This document shows, piece by piece, positions 20,001 to 29,570 of a DNA stretch of 33,620 nt. The translations under genes were made by a program, and so were the position numbers. Positions within the stretch are counted from its first letter, which is position 1. Each line of letters begins with the position of its first letter. The notes below the pieces were generated by a model. That model was not told the DNA's origin and ran no database searches. It saw only the letters and a program-made list of their open reading frames with translations. Origin of the DNA: Paramacrobiotus metropolitanus (taxonomy: Eukaryota; Tardigrada; Eutardigrada; Parachela; Macrobiotidae); contig NW_026570593.1 of assembly GCF_019649055.1 (NCBI RefSeq), forward strand, positions 1 through 33,620, given 5' to 3'.

Positions 20001-21553
20001 TATTTTTTTAAACATTAAAAATTTTATCTATTTTTTAAATTTCAATAAATTATTTTTAGTCATCGTTTGAATAATTATTTTGAGATTAATCCGGGCTACT
20101 TGAATTACATGGTAATTTATTTGTTAACCTAACCGCATCGTCGGCGTTTAAACCCGGCTTTTTTTTCCGCAGGAGCACGTCAAGCGCCTCCATATCTCCT
20201 GCCAACCCCAGAGCACGTACAACCCGGTGTTGATCAAGCACCGTCGCACGGTGGAGTCCGTGGCGCTGAAGGAGAAAGTGGAGAAGGAAACGGCGGAGCA
20301 GCGGCTTGAGAAGGACCGGTTGATGGACCAGACCTGGCCACGGGTCGATGAGCAGGAGAGCGGGCCGGTGCGCTGATGCGGGAGTTTGCGGGACTGGTCT
20401 ATCCCCCGGGGTATGTGCCGCACGACCCGGCGGAGGCGCAGCCCGAGAAACGCGCGGCGTCCGGCGGTCGCAAGGCGGCTGCGAAGAAGGCTCGGGTGGG
20501 CGACGTTGCCGTTCCCGCCGCCACCGCTCCCATTCCCGCCGCGCCCCTTCCCGCCGCGCCCCTTCCCGCCGCGCCCATTCCCACGATCGAGGAGATTAAG
20601 CGCGCTTCCATCGATGGGACGCTGAACAAGTTCACCCGGGCGATCCTGAAGCAGGTACGCATTGCCGACCGGCTTATCGCTGAACACTCATTACTTATGT
20701 GTTCGTATTTATACAGTTTTTATCCGATTTTTAGATCAATTAATTAAATTTTTTTTCATTTTCCTAATTTTTTTATTCTGCTTTTTTAATTACTTTTCTT
20801 ACTTTGAATTGTATTTTTACCTACTTAAATAGCGATCGTTAAAAAATTTGATGCAATTATTTATTAGCCAAACACATTACTAATTAGAAAAATACATCAC
20901 AGTATTTTAATGTATTTTTAGCTTAACTTAATTTTAGAAGCAGTCTTGTCTGGTTATTGTTGTGATATTTACGAATCGAAATAAAGAAGCAGCGACGTTA
21001 AAGTATTTTTATAGTTCATGTTTTAATTCAGATCAAATTATAATCCAGATAAATATTAAATGCAATTTATTTTTCGGATTTAATTCAGCATTAATTTTTT
21101 TAATCATATTCTGGTTTAGACTGCGCAGGTTGCTCTCTGCTTTTTAATTGTTTCACAATTTTCGCTTTCAATATATTTGATGATTTAAATTTCCGTTATA
21201 TTTTCTCAATTTTATAACACCCGGTTATTTGCTATCTGTAATTTATTTTGCTTTATTTCTGTTTTTTTACAACAGGCTTTTTCTAGCTTTCTAACGGTCC
21301 GTTTATTTTATTGTCCTTCTTAATTGATTTCTGTTTTTTTAAACTTTCTGAAGAAACAGAATATTTGCCGGTCTTAGTATTTTTTCAACGGTTTACTGGA
21401 TTCAGATTTGGTTTTTGATTGTGGCTTTTTTCCCTTGCAGTTTTGCGTATTCAACAACCTGTTTCCCACTGAAAACGCAACTACAAGAAGGATGACTTAA
21501 TTGTCGGCATCACGAGCCACTTCGCTAGGGAAGGCTGGGCCATCTGGCCGTGA
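14044..21553 (+). CDS. XRCC6: Ku70 (XRCC6), DNA end-binding subunit of Ku; frame broken in the last two exons
   Basis: Five exons: 14044-14612, 17696-18047, 18609-19118, 20173-20654 and 21441-21553, with canonical GT..AG junctions; about 675 aa if continuous. The N-terminal alpha/beta (vWA-like) domain carries RRDAILFVIDLSRPMHAL, DVLWACNSLFVHAP and the very conserved DNPHGKDKK, completed across the intron by ATAFARQKAFD. Exons 2-3 form the Ku core beta-barrel: FNMQLFWQGIV, then LSFGDGLECAVSVYSL, then FGPPGFWIICFKAL, STKLFAALLIKCLEKQVMAL (Ku70 hallmark) and TTPSGFLIVFQPFADDLRE. Exon 4 holds the C-terminal arm, the LVYPPGY motif, a basic and Ala/Pro linker, and the start of the SAP domain (GTLNKFTRAILKQ). 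Exon 5 ends SAP (YKKDDLIVGITSHF). Known role: with Ku80 it rings broken DNA ends and recruits DNA-PKcs/ligase IV for non-homologous end joining; SAP binds DNA. Exons 4 and 5 each lack one base, so a literal reading stops before the SAP domain. The start has a good context (AGCATGG). Confidence 0.93.
14663..14840 (+). repeat. Three imperfect tandem copies of a ~64-bp AT-rich unit
   Basis: Units start near 14663, 14727 and 14792 with ATTCT..CTGATTTTAT and run through CAAATTA/TTTTATATTCTG. The second and third are the most alike. Period 64-65 bp. Confidence 0.7.
15273..15323. repeat. Nested hairpin in Ku70 intron 1
   Basis: Outer arms TATACACT (15273) and AGTGTATA (15316); inner arms CAGAAAGT (15291) and ACTTTCTG (15302) around a GAG loop. 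A small folded element, possibly a degraded MITE end. Confidence 0.55.
18048..18608 (+). other. Ku70 intron 2 (561 bp)
   Basis: Donor GAA|GTACGC, acceptor TATTGCAG. AT-rich; includes a direct repeat of TTTGCATGAAAC near 18360-18400. Nothing else seen. Confidence 0.75.
19119..20172 (+). other. Ku70 intron 3 (1.05 kb), hosting a MITE
   Basis: Donor ACG|GTAAGG, acceptor TTTTTTCCGCAG. AT-rich apart from the mariner-type MITE at 19385-19473. Confidence 0.8.
19385..19473. mobile_element. Tc1/mariner-type MITE, 89 bp
   Basis: Two 27-bp terminal inverted repeats starting CAGTGGACTTCATAAATG and ending GTTACAC, with one mismatch (CAGTGG versus CAATGG in the other arm), enclose about 35 bp. TA flanks both ends (19383-19384 and 19474-19475), the target duplication of Tc1/mariner elements. 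Almost the whole element folds into one hairpin. The near-identity of the arms suggests recent activity. No transposase inside. Confidence 0.88.
20372..20373 (+). other. Frameshift in Ku70 exon 4 (one base missing)
   Basis: Up to 20372 the frame reads WPRVDEQESGPVR and hits TGA at 20374-20376. The family sequence resumes one base off from 20373 as LMREFAGLVYPPGY. Exon 4 is 482 nt, one short of a multiple of three. The local sequence is GGGCCGGTGCGCTGATG. Confidence 0.85.
20520..20585 (+). repeat. 15-bp tandem repeat encoding an Ala/Pro linker in Ku70
   Basis: Repeats of CCCGCCGCGCC-CTTC encode PAAPL/PAAPI about four times, between the basic region (GGRKAAAKKARV) and the SAP domain. It is probably a flexible linker. 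Confidence 0.75.
20655..21440 (+). other. Ku70 intron 4 (786 bp)
   Basis: Donor CAG|GTACGC, acceptor TTTTTTCCCTTGCAG. Strongly AT-rich, no feature seen. Confidence 0.75.
21475..21479 (+). other. Frameshift in Ku70 exon 5 (one base missing)
   Basis: The frame entering from exon 4 reads FCVFNNLFPTEN and then runs out at TAA 21498-21500. The SAP helix continues in another frame from 21479 (NYKKDDLIVGITSHF) to TGA 21551-21553. Exon 5 is 113 nt, again one base short. Local sequence GAAAACGCAAC. Confidence 0.75.
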
Positions 21554-21826
21554 ACGTTGGCGCCTTTGGATGCTTTGTGGAGTGTGGTATTTAAAGTATT
21601 TCACAGTTTCTGTGAAAGCTTTTTGAGTGTGTTATTATGCCGGTGATTTTGGCGTTACCCGGTAATTTTACAGATTTTTTTTAGAGAAATAATATACATG
21701 GGAAGCTTTAATTTTTTGAATGGTGTATTTGCCTTTACAACCGGTTGGTTTTTTTTATCGTTTTACAATGTACCCGGAGCGTTTTTCTTTGACGGTGTAC
21801 GAGTATAATTTTAAAGTTTATATGAC

Positions 21827-21832
21827 AATAAA
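21827..21832 (+). terminator. Candidate poly(A) signal AATAAA of Ku70
   Basis: AATAAA 274 bp after the Ku70 stop at 21553. 21554-22800 contains no other supported gene; it is AT-rich. Confidence 0.55.
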
Positions 21833-22797
21833 GGCGCGACGTTTTTCACGGTCAGCAGTACTTATCGAGATATACCGTGCGTTAGCAGAACGATTATAGC
21901 TCATTACTACCGTGGGAAATTTGTGCGGTTTGTATTTGCATCGGAATTCCCAATATTTTCTTGCACGCCAAAGACTGCGAATAAAATGCAACATTTATGG
22001 TAAAATATCATTCGGCTGACGGTAGCCTGAATAATAATAACCTGGGATGAAAAAGTCTTTTTCCGCTGCTGCGGTGTTGATATATCGGTGCCGGTATAAA
22101 TGCGGTTGTGCCGGAGATGCTGGTGATCGGCGCCAAGACTGTCGTCGTAATTTTATTCGTTCAAATTTCTGTTTTCATTTGAATTATATTTTTGTAAACT
22201 ATGATGTAAAAATTCCCGCTGTGATTAAAGAACATCTTAAATAGATATTTTGTAAATTTTTATTTTGAACTTTTCTCACATTTTAAATTATTATCATAAG
22301 ATTTTCTAGCCAAATTGTTAATAGTCCATATTTTTCCTCTAGAAAACACTAGATTATACAAAAACATGAGAATAAAAAACTTTTTTTTCCTTTTTCTTTA
22401 AATTATTTTAATGTTTACAGTGTTTTAGTGTTGTTTACTTTAATTTTTTCCAATATTCTTTGTTAGTTTTAGATTTTATTTTTTCTCTCCAGAAAGCGTA
22501 AACCGGGAAGCGGTTTACATCTTTCATAAATGAAGTTCAGACTTGTGCATGCGGGCACTGCAGTGCACATGTTGCACAGAATATTTCAGAGTCATTGATT
22601 TAATTTTTTTAGACATACTACGGTAGTATACTGTCTTTACAAGAGATGAGATTTTTCTGAATTTACACCCGGAAAATGTGCCCTGGTAAGTTTCTCACAG
22701 CCTTTACGTAATCAGGAACGGTAAATTTAAAATTGTAAAACCTTAGGAATTATTCTAAAAATAAAACAAATTAAAATATAAAAACAGACAGACGGTA

Positions 22798-23040
22798 CTC
22801 TGTATATGCGTAGGAAATATCCCACACTTTGATGGCGTGTTAATGAATTTCTGCTGCGGTACGTGCGGTTTTATCCCGGTGATGGCGCTGATCATCGACC
22901 ACTACATCAAGCAAACAAAAGTCCCGCCGGCCGACGCCGATTCCGATTTGCGCAGAATGCTGCCGTTTCTGAAAAAAAAACAGTATAGGTTCTGGATCAA
23001 GGAGCCTGCCATCATCTTTATTTTCATCGCGCGGAGACGT
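22798..23040 (+). other. Possible isolated exon of an unknown gene
   Basis: A GC-richer patch (22830-22960) in AT-rich surroundings reads FCCGTCGFIPVMALIIDHYI, then KQTKVPPADADSDLRRMLPF, in the style of the real exons nearby. The frame stays open to 23373 but turns low-complexity as it enters the adjacent transposon. No family recognised and no clear splice partner. Confidence 0.25.
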
Positions 23041-23094
23041 ATCCTTTCAATTTTTATCACCGTATCCTTTCAACGGGTTACTAAGATAATCACT

Positions 23095-23646
23095 CAGTGT
23101 TGCTTTACTGTCAGTTTTGGAACTTTACTTACTGTTTACTGTCGCATACTTTTGTTTTACTTTACTGTTACTGTTTTTCTGCCCAAACCTTTACTGTTTA
23201 TTTACTGTTTACTTTTACTAAGTAAACCAGTAATACTTTTTGCAAGCCAAAAATTTCAGTCAAGAAAAGGAAAGGAAAGGAGCCAAGGAAAGTTACACGG
23301 TGCACGGCATGAGAGCACACTGCGCCGTGCACCAACTGCACGTCAGTCTTGTTCATTTGGATTTTGGCAATAAATTTCGCTACAAGCAGACAAATTTCGC
23401 GCGAAGCGCGAAGGTAACAAGCAATTTTCGGTTGAAATCTCTGTAAATTCCAATAAAAATCGTAGTAACAAATCTAACAATTTTCCTTTACTGTTTACTT
23501 ACTGCTTACTGTCAGCCCGAAATCTTTACTTACTTTTACTGTTACTGTTCTAAAAAAACTTTACTGTTTATTTACTGTTTAATATTAGGCTACTGTTTAC
23601 TGTTTACTGCCGGTTTACTTACTGTTTACTAAGTAAAGCAACATTG
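23095..23646. mobile_element. hAT-like non-autonomous element with TTTACTG subterminal repeats
   Basis: 15-bp terminal inverted repeats (CAGTGTTGCTTTACT on the left, reverse complement of CAATGTTGCTTTACT on the right) are flanked by a 7-bp direct repeat AATCACT (23088-23094 and 23647-23653). The CAGTG start and roughly 8-bp duplication fit hAT elements. Both ends are filled with many copies of TTTACTG/TTACTGTTTACT (about 23100-23235 and 23480-23640), reminiscent of the repeated subterminal transposase sites of hAT elements. The 250-bp centre has a perfect 10-bp hairpin at 23299-23333. No transposase ORF. Confidence 0.65.
23299..23333. repeat. Perfect 10-bp stem hairpin
   Basis: GGTGCACGGC at 23299-23308 and GCCGTGCACC at 23324-23333, with a 15-nt loop, inside the hAT-like element. 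A second small palindrome TTCGCGCGAAGCGCGAA lies near 23396. Confidence 0.75.
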
Positions 23647-23654
23647 AATCACTG

Positions 23655-24671
23655 CATGGGGACACCAAAAATCACGCATCATATCACTTCAGAACACAAT
23701 ACCCTTCGTTCAATATCTTAAACAAGAGAAAATATTTTTATTCAACGGTAGAATTAATAATATTTTATAACATTTTATTAGTGTGAATCCGCACAAACGA
23801 GTTAGGATATGAACAGTTTACAAACGAGGAAGAATAAACAGAGAATACGTGTACCGTAAATACTTGGCGGTCGTCTGTGAGTTTGGGGTGCAAGACGTTG
23901 AATAGTGGCTGCGACAGCAATGCGGCGCTGACGAACGTGTGGGCCAAAGTGTACACAATTTTTAAGAAACAACGCAAGGATCGCTGCCTTTTCTTTTTTG
24001 CTTCTGTTTTAAAAAAAACTGAAAAAGTAAGGAAAGAAGGACAGAAAAGAGGAGTTTCGAAACAAATCCTTTATATTTCATGATATTCAGTAATAATCTA
24101 ACTGCACTAACCTGACTGCACTTAGGTTAGTTCAATATACCTTTTTTATGATGATCAATAAATATTGAAAAATGTAAAACAAAAGAGTTAACAAGAACCT
24201 TATAACTTCCTTTCCATACCTCTTAAACTTACAACAGCATTCGTAAAAACTGGGCTTGTTGTAAAACCTGCAGCACTTTTTCTGATATCTTAATTAGCAA
24301 TAACTGCAGCGCAAGAAAGTAGTGAGTTTGGGCAACAAGCATGCAACATTCGTACATTTATTCAACAATTTCTGCGAGACTCGCGTTCGCGAAGTATTGT
24401 CGTAGGCATAATCCCAAGCAAATTCTGAAAGGGGTTGGAGAAAATAATTGAATCGCTGCTAAGCAATTTTTGCAGCATCGCAACTCCATAGAGTTACAGT
24501 GCTACTGCTACCAAAAGCCGCTTTCCTCGATCGCCACCATTGAGTGTGTATTAATCGGAATAAAAGGCTTTACTAATACTCTGGCTTAGTCGAATTGTTT
24601 TCTTTGTTTGGTTGTTTCCCGAGGCGCCAATGGTTTTTGTCAGTTTTGATGTCCCGCTGTCATTAAACAAA
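23655..24671. other. Intergenic region with one possible minus-strand exon
   Basis: 23977-23765 on the minus strand reads KIVYTLAHTFVSAALLSQPL, then FNVLHPKLTDDRQ, in a 70-codon frame; protein-like but unassigned. A 9-bp stem, ACTAACCT..AGGTTAGT, is near 24108-24135. Nothing else stands out. Confidence 0.25.
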
Positions 24672-24673
24672 TA

Positions 24674-25787
24674 CAGGGTGGTCACGCCAAGTGTGGGAAG
24701 TTTCTCATAAAATTTCCCATAAATCATCTACCACCAAACAAAAACTTATCAAATGTTTATATGATCCCTGTGTGTGTCCAACGTCTTTTGCACTTCAGGT
24801 TTCCATGGTGAGAGAGTGCTCTCCGGATTATAGTTGAAGAAAAACTAGAACAGACCAGCTGAAAAAAGCGGTTCGACGCATCGAACTTGTTTGTTCTTGC
24901 CCATTTAAAAATTTGCCTAAAAATTCTGTCGATATTATAGTCTACAAACAATAGCACTAAACTGTTTGCCATTCAGTCCTTCTGCGAATAAGTCTATACC
25001 CCAACCGATTTCAATCAGGCGTTTGTGACCTTTGCAGCCTGACTGTAAACACCCAAAAACTGGAGGGTGACCTCCGTTGCTTGCTCGCCGTACAGTCGCA
25101 GGGTGCCTTATGTGAATGTTTTTGAAAAAAACCTTGTTTAAGAAACCCTGAGCGTCAATTAAAGATTTTTTATCATCACAGCAAGCCCATGATATTCCGT
25201 TTCCAGATGTAAACAGCAGCTACAACTTTTTTATCTCCAGCTTTGTCGGTTTTTTGTTCAACTTATTCGGCACAACTATCTCCCCGCCTACGCGATAGAT
25301 TTTAGGCAAAATGTTAAATTTGTACGATGTTATCCATGTCTCATGCATGGAAAGTATCAGTTCGAGGTTACCACATTATGTGCGCTAGGCAGCCCTATTG
25401 TTCTTAAGATGCTTTATTACATACAAGTCTATGGGAAAGACAACTTATTCCGTGGCTACCGCGGGCTCGGGTAGAGTACGATTTTTTTGCTAACTTGTAA
25501 CGAACACCTTTTGGATCCCTTAATAGTTTGCAAAATCCCACACGAAAAAATGTCTGTCGGTGAATTGTTTATGGGGGCAGTTATAAGCGCCCAAAATCCG
25601 ACCACCACCCCATCCCCAAAATCCCCTTGGCTCGCTACTGGCATTCCAGAACGTACCGGTTTTAACATTTCTGGATCCGTAATAAAAAGTTACACAAACA
25701 ATGTTAAGAATGTAAAAGCAGAACGATCAATAGAACTATTTTATAATTTATTTTATGTAACTGCCCACACTTGGCGTGACCAACCTG
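24674..25787. mobile_element. Tc1/mariner-type element, 1.1 kb, degenerate
   Basis: Terminal inverted repeats of about 24 bp (CAGGGTGGTCACGCCAAGTG then TGGG; right arm CAGGTTGG..., one mismatch) are flanked by TA on both sides (24672-24673 and 25788-25789). The length would fit a full mariner-size element, but no open transposase remains; the longest frames are about 70-107 codons. One minus-strand patch (SSFSSTIIRRAL at 24757-24972) is weakly reminiscent of a transposase helix-turn-helix, but the internal order of patches does not match a transposase. Best called a decayed or non-autonomous copy. Confidence 0.75.
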
Positions 25788-25789
25788 TA

Positions 25790-26978
25790 TTTCTGGATTC
25801 CCGGTGCTAGGATGAATCCGCAGCGCTAGTGTAGTTGAGCGATAAAGTGCTGCGCCAATTTCCCAAAACTGAATGCTCGGTCGTCAAAACGTCCAAAGGC
25901 CAGAACTATCTATGGCAGATTATTCTGCGGAGAATTGCCCACAGCGAAATGTTATTTTATTTGTTCTGATTCTGAGTCTAATGAATTGGGTTTTATTTAT
26001 TCAATTACATTCATATTCTTCTTAGTTTACCATTATTGTTCGAAATTTTTTCGAAGCAAAAAACAAAACTAGAGTGTCACTAACCAGATGCATTTGATTG
26101 TGTTCACGGTTCACCAGTTTGCGCAGCCACTTTCCAAAGCATGCCTCCACTCTACGATTGTTCGGTACCCGCACGTATCCCATTCTCAAAGGTAAACCGA
26201 CATTAGATACGAAGCTTTAAAAAGTAACCACTTTGAAGAATTTAAGAACCTGTAAGATAAAAGAGCGCGATAAATTACGTAGCTTTCCTTTTCACAGCAG
26301 TTGATGTGAAATTTGCTGGAATAGCGGCAGGCCGGTGAATTTTCTGTAGGAAATAAGGCGCGCTGTCCAAGCATGCCAACCGTTCGGTGGACATTTCCGA
26401 AAGAATATATTTCCTAGTTAAACGTTTCTGCTTTTAGCTTACAATTTGAGGCGTAAACAATGCGGAAACATGTTAAGCACACTATTCGCACCCACACACA
26501 AACAAAACGGAAATTATGCCTTATTGATCTATGTATCAAAATCCACCTAGGTACGGTTAGAATTTTTCACCGATAAATCAGTTCAACTTATAAAAAGTCG
26601 AGGTATGTTCGCCAACGCTGCGAATGACATCAGATGTTCGGAACGGTCCGATCGTTGTACCAACTCGGGTCGCCAATGCCACAAGATATCATGTTCAACT
26701 GACCGCTCTTCTCACGAGTGGCGTTTGTAGCCGTCCAAATCGTCCGGACGTCTGAGACGTCCGGTGGACGTTTTGGACCGTTACATACGACTGATACGAG
26801 AACTCCAGTAAATGTACTGTACGTACTAATTGCTTATGGAGTGCTGCATCCGGTCACTGGTTTGTGCTGCAATTTCTATACGCTGAAGTACCGGGACACT
26901 GGCAGTTACTCACGAGGCAACCATGGGCGCTCCCGGTCGTAAAGCCATACAGTTCTGAATCCTGCCTTAACCAGCAGG
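25790..26978. other. Intergenic region with a long palindrome
   Basis: No supported gene. 26733-26778 is a strong imperfect palindrome, listed separately. The rest is mixed-composition sequence without recognisable open frames. Confidence 0.4.
26733..26778. repeat. 46-bp imperfect palindrome
   Basis: Inner stem GGACGTC TGA GACGTCC; outer arms GTCCAAATCGTCC and GGACGTTTTGGAC, with one mismatch and a 3-nt bulge. Confidence 0.8.
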
Positions 26979-27365
26979 TTATCCAGACATGAAACAGGCG
27001 GCCGCCAACGCGGATATCCTGTACTTAAGTATCCATCCTGATGCGGTTGTGGAGTCTGCTGAATCGGCTATCAGCTGTCGACTAAAACGGGAACGAACTG
27101 CCGTACGTTCCGATAGCGCGCCGAGTGCCTTATAGGTAAAGCGAAGTTTTACTTCCGGTAGTTGTTCCTTGCTGGCGAGGACTTTCCATGCTCGTATTGC
27201 GTTTCCCAAATTTGTCCCTTTTTTTTCCTTATGCTGCTTACATGCAGCTGTATAAAGATAGTCAGAAACACAGAAAATCGTAGAACGACGGCCTACTGAG
27301 CGTAATTGAAGTATTCTCCAAGCGTCATAAAAGAACATAGTGATGTGATCCAGGAATACAATCAC
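26979..27365 (-). CDS. Hypothetical protein, 128 codons
   Basis: An open frame on the minus strand with a protein-like middle (NLGNAIRAWKVLASKEQLPE, then VKLRFTYKALGALSER). Basic overall, no membrane segment or motif that I recognise. No splice sites, poly(A) signal or partner gene support it. It lies among transposon remains, so it may be a fragment of one. Confidence 0.22.
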   Translation of the reverse strand: MIVFLDHITMFFYDAWRILQLRSVGRRSTIFCVSDYLYTAACKQHKEKKGTNLGNAIRAWKVLASKEQLPEVKLRFTYKALGALSERTAVRSRFSRQLIADSADSTTASGWILKYRISALAAACFMSG

Positions 27366-27470
27366 AAACGCGGTGGCAAGTTTTTTTAAAACAACCGTGC
27401 AACACCTTTCGTAAAAATTGTAAAATCGAATTTATTGTAAGTAAAAAACCTAGCTGCTATTTTTGATAAT

Positions 27471-27640
27471 GTGGTTGCAACTTGTATGATTATATCAAGC
27501 GTATAAAAAAAAGGCGATAATTATGCTGTGGTTTGCGGCATCGCTATTCTGCTGACCGGAGTGATAACGGCAACAAAGTCGTTTCTTTTCTGTCCGTTAT
27601 TGTGCCAGGGTGTATATATGCGATTTCGTTTAGACAGTAA
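27471..27640 (+). mobile_element. Decayed copy of a retroelement 3' end
   Basis: Matches, in inverted orientation and with many differences, the sequence at 28943-29104. That copy includes the last codons of the ORF ending at 29049 (WLHDYIKRI, then KKIILR) and its 3' untranslated part (GTCCGTTATTGTGCCAGGG and CGATTTCGTTTAGACAGTAA). Here the coding part is broken. Confidence 0.6.
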
Positions 27641-27796
27641 TGTTTAATGTTTAATGGTTTAACGTCCGCACACATTCAGGGCAAGGCCCAATTCGAGGCA
27701 GCAGACCAGACATTAACAACCAATGTACAATATATACAGCAGAATTCAACAAAAACAATTCATATTATCTGCAGATTCAAAACATTACAATCAGAC

Positions 27797-28228
27797 TCAA
27801 TACACCCACTCTCTAATGAACACATTTGTAGGCCAAATCTCAGGTTCCAAAATCTTTTTCCCCATATCTTTGAACGTACCAATGCGAGCAAATGTAGAAG
27901 AGCGCCTATCACCACGAGCGGGCACGTAGACATTAACAAATCGCGTTGGAATTCCTACTTCTGCTAGCTGTTTGGCAATGAACGCATTATAATCTTTTAC
28001 AGTAAAAGACCTCAAACATTTTTTATTAATGCAAATGCGGTTTGGTTTTCTGTTTACTATTTTAATGGCAGTTTGGCCAATTCCACTACATCTGCATTGC
28101 TTAACAGTTATGCTCTGACTGACAAACGACAACGTAATGGAAAATCGGAACGATTTGTAGTGTAATGGCGCATTGGCGCTTAACACATCCCGTTCTGAAC
28201 GAGGCAACTGCACCTGTAACGAGCTCAA
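27797..28228 (-). CDS. Hypothetical basic protein between the inverted retroelement ends
   Basis: 143 codons on the minus strand. It has a Cys pair pattern that could bind zinc (KQCRCSG, then NRICINKKC) followed by RSFTVKDYNAFIAKQLAEVG and a basic tail. The spacing is loosely like the zinc-ribbon start of Merlin/IS1016-type transposases, but no DDE catalytic region is visible. It could be part of a mobile element or a chance frame. Confidence 0.25.
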   Translation of the reverse strand: MSSLQVQLPRSERDVLSANAPLHYKSFRFSITLSFVSQSITVKQCRCSGIGQTAIKIVNRKPNRICINKKCLRSFTVKDYNAFIAKQLAEVGIPTRFVNVYVPARGDRRSSTFARIGTFKDMGKKILEPEIWPTNVFIREWVY

Positions 28229-28400
28229 ACAGCATGATTTGGTGTAAAATTCTTTTTGAAATCAAAAACCGCAACTGCTACAGAATGAACAGCGCGAATT
28301 GATCAATGTAAACAAATATTTGTAGTCTGGTGTTTGAAATTTTCAAACATCGCCCGGTACAGATAGCAGTAATAATCCACATTAATACGCATCCGCTACT

Positions 28401-28459
28401 TGAGGCGCTGTACATTATTGACACTATTGAGGCCCTGTACATTATTGACACTATTGAGG
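28401..28459 (+). repeat. Two tandem copies of a 27-bp unit
   Basis: CTGTACATTATTGACACTAT followed by TGAGGC occurs at 28408 and again at 28435. Perfect over most of the unit. Confidence 0.8.
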
Positions 28460-28942
28460 TATTTCTTATTTGCTATGATTTATTAAATATTTTAACCAGC
28501 ATTTGAATTTATTAATGCAGTCTGAACAATTTTTTTCTGTTGAAGATATCGCCCAAAATTAGCTGCAACAATCTGTTGCTTTTAGCGGGTTTCTCTACAA
28601 TTTCATAAAGATGCTGTTTCTACGATCAAAGCAGCTACACGAATTTGTATTACGAACAAAACATTAATTGCCTAGTTTATTTTCTGATCTGAAGGGGACA
28701 TTGTCGACTGAAGTTTCGCGTGGGTTAAAAGAAAGTTGGACTAAAACATCGGCGAATAAATTCATATTCGGTGATTCTTGAATGCATTTAGCAAATTTAA
28801 CTGCGGTGATATAATAGCGCTGCGTCCGGTGTGTGCAAATGCATCCATGCAATCTTCTTTCTGTCAACCAGTGTAATGCAGCTTGCATAAATAAAATAAT
28901 TTAAAAGACGCGTGTGCATAAATAAAAAATGATTGACGTCTT

Positions 28943-29104
28943 TTACTGTCTAAACGAAATCGCTTATATACACCCTGGCACAATAACGGACAGAAAAACG
29001 ACTCTGTTACCGTTGTCACTCCGTTCAGCGGCGTAGCGGTGCCGAATATCACCGCAAAATTATCTTTTTTTCGTGTATGCGCTTGATATAATCATGCAAC
29101 CACA
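28943..29104 (-). mobile_element. 3' end and untranslated tail of an RT-type retroelement
   Basis: On the minus strand this follows and overlaps the end of the ORF at 29405-29049. The same sequence, inverted and decayed, lies at 27471-27640, so two 3' ends face each other around 1.3 kb of other DNA. Confidence 0.6.
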
Positions 29105-29405
29105 CTTCTCCTGTTTGCTCTTTGATGCGCCGAGCGACTTCACTGACGAACTGGCGGGTACTGGTGCCGCAACTACCCATCGTTTTCAAAGCTGCCGGTT
29201 CACAAAAATATAGGTCAGTGAGTTCCAAATAGAGGTTCCTTTTTCGTTCTTCCGCGTCGTCTGCTACTGAACCCGCTGCCACCGATGATCCAGCTATGTA
29301 CGACATCGCGAATGTGTCACATACCGTCACATCCCATACCAGTGGAAGGCCGTTCTTCCAAGGAAAGAGTGATAAGCCATCCGGCCGCTTTCCGTGTGGT
29401 GCCAC
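29049..29405 (-). pseudogene. C-terminal fragment of a retroelement ORF with a PD-(D/E)XK-like region
   Basis: About 118 codons on the minus strand ending TAA at 29049-29051. It reads APHGKRPDGLSLFPWKNG, then LPLVWDVTVCDTFAMSYIAG, then DDAEERKRNLYLELTDLYF and RQFVSEVARRIKEQTGE. This RPDG..W..G..LVWDVT..DT.A.SY pattern is one I know (from memory, unverified) as the segment following reverse transcriptase in many uncharacterised metazoan retroelements; RPD and WDVT look like nuclease-fold acidic motifs. A stop lies a few codons upstream of the first family residue and no reverse transcriptase remains, so the copy is 5'-truncated. Confidence 0.6.
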
Positions 29406-29570
29406 TCGATCGAGCCGCTACAGTATTTACATTGGAATGCGTGCACAGTTTTGGCTTTGCCATAGAGAAATTAGCTGAATTAATTGTTGATCAGCCAAAG
29501 AGAAATGAAAAATTAAAATAAGGAATTTTTACTTTGTAGACGTAGTACAATAAATCGCTTTTGGTAAGAG

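Noticed and set aside
23240-23446. ORF in the centre of the hAT-like element as transposase
   Set aside because: Only 68 codons, no RNase-H-like or BED-finger motifs.
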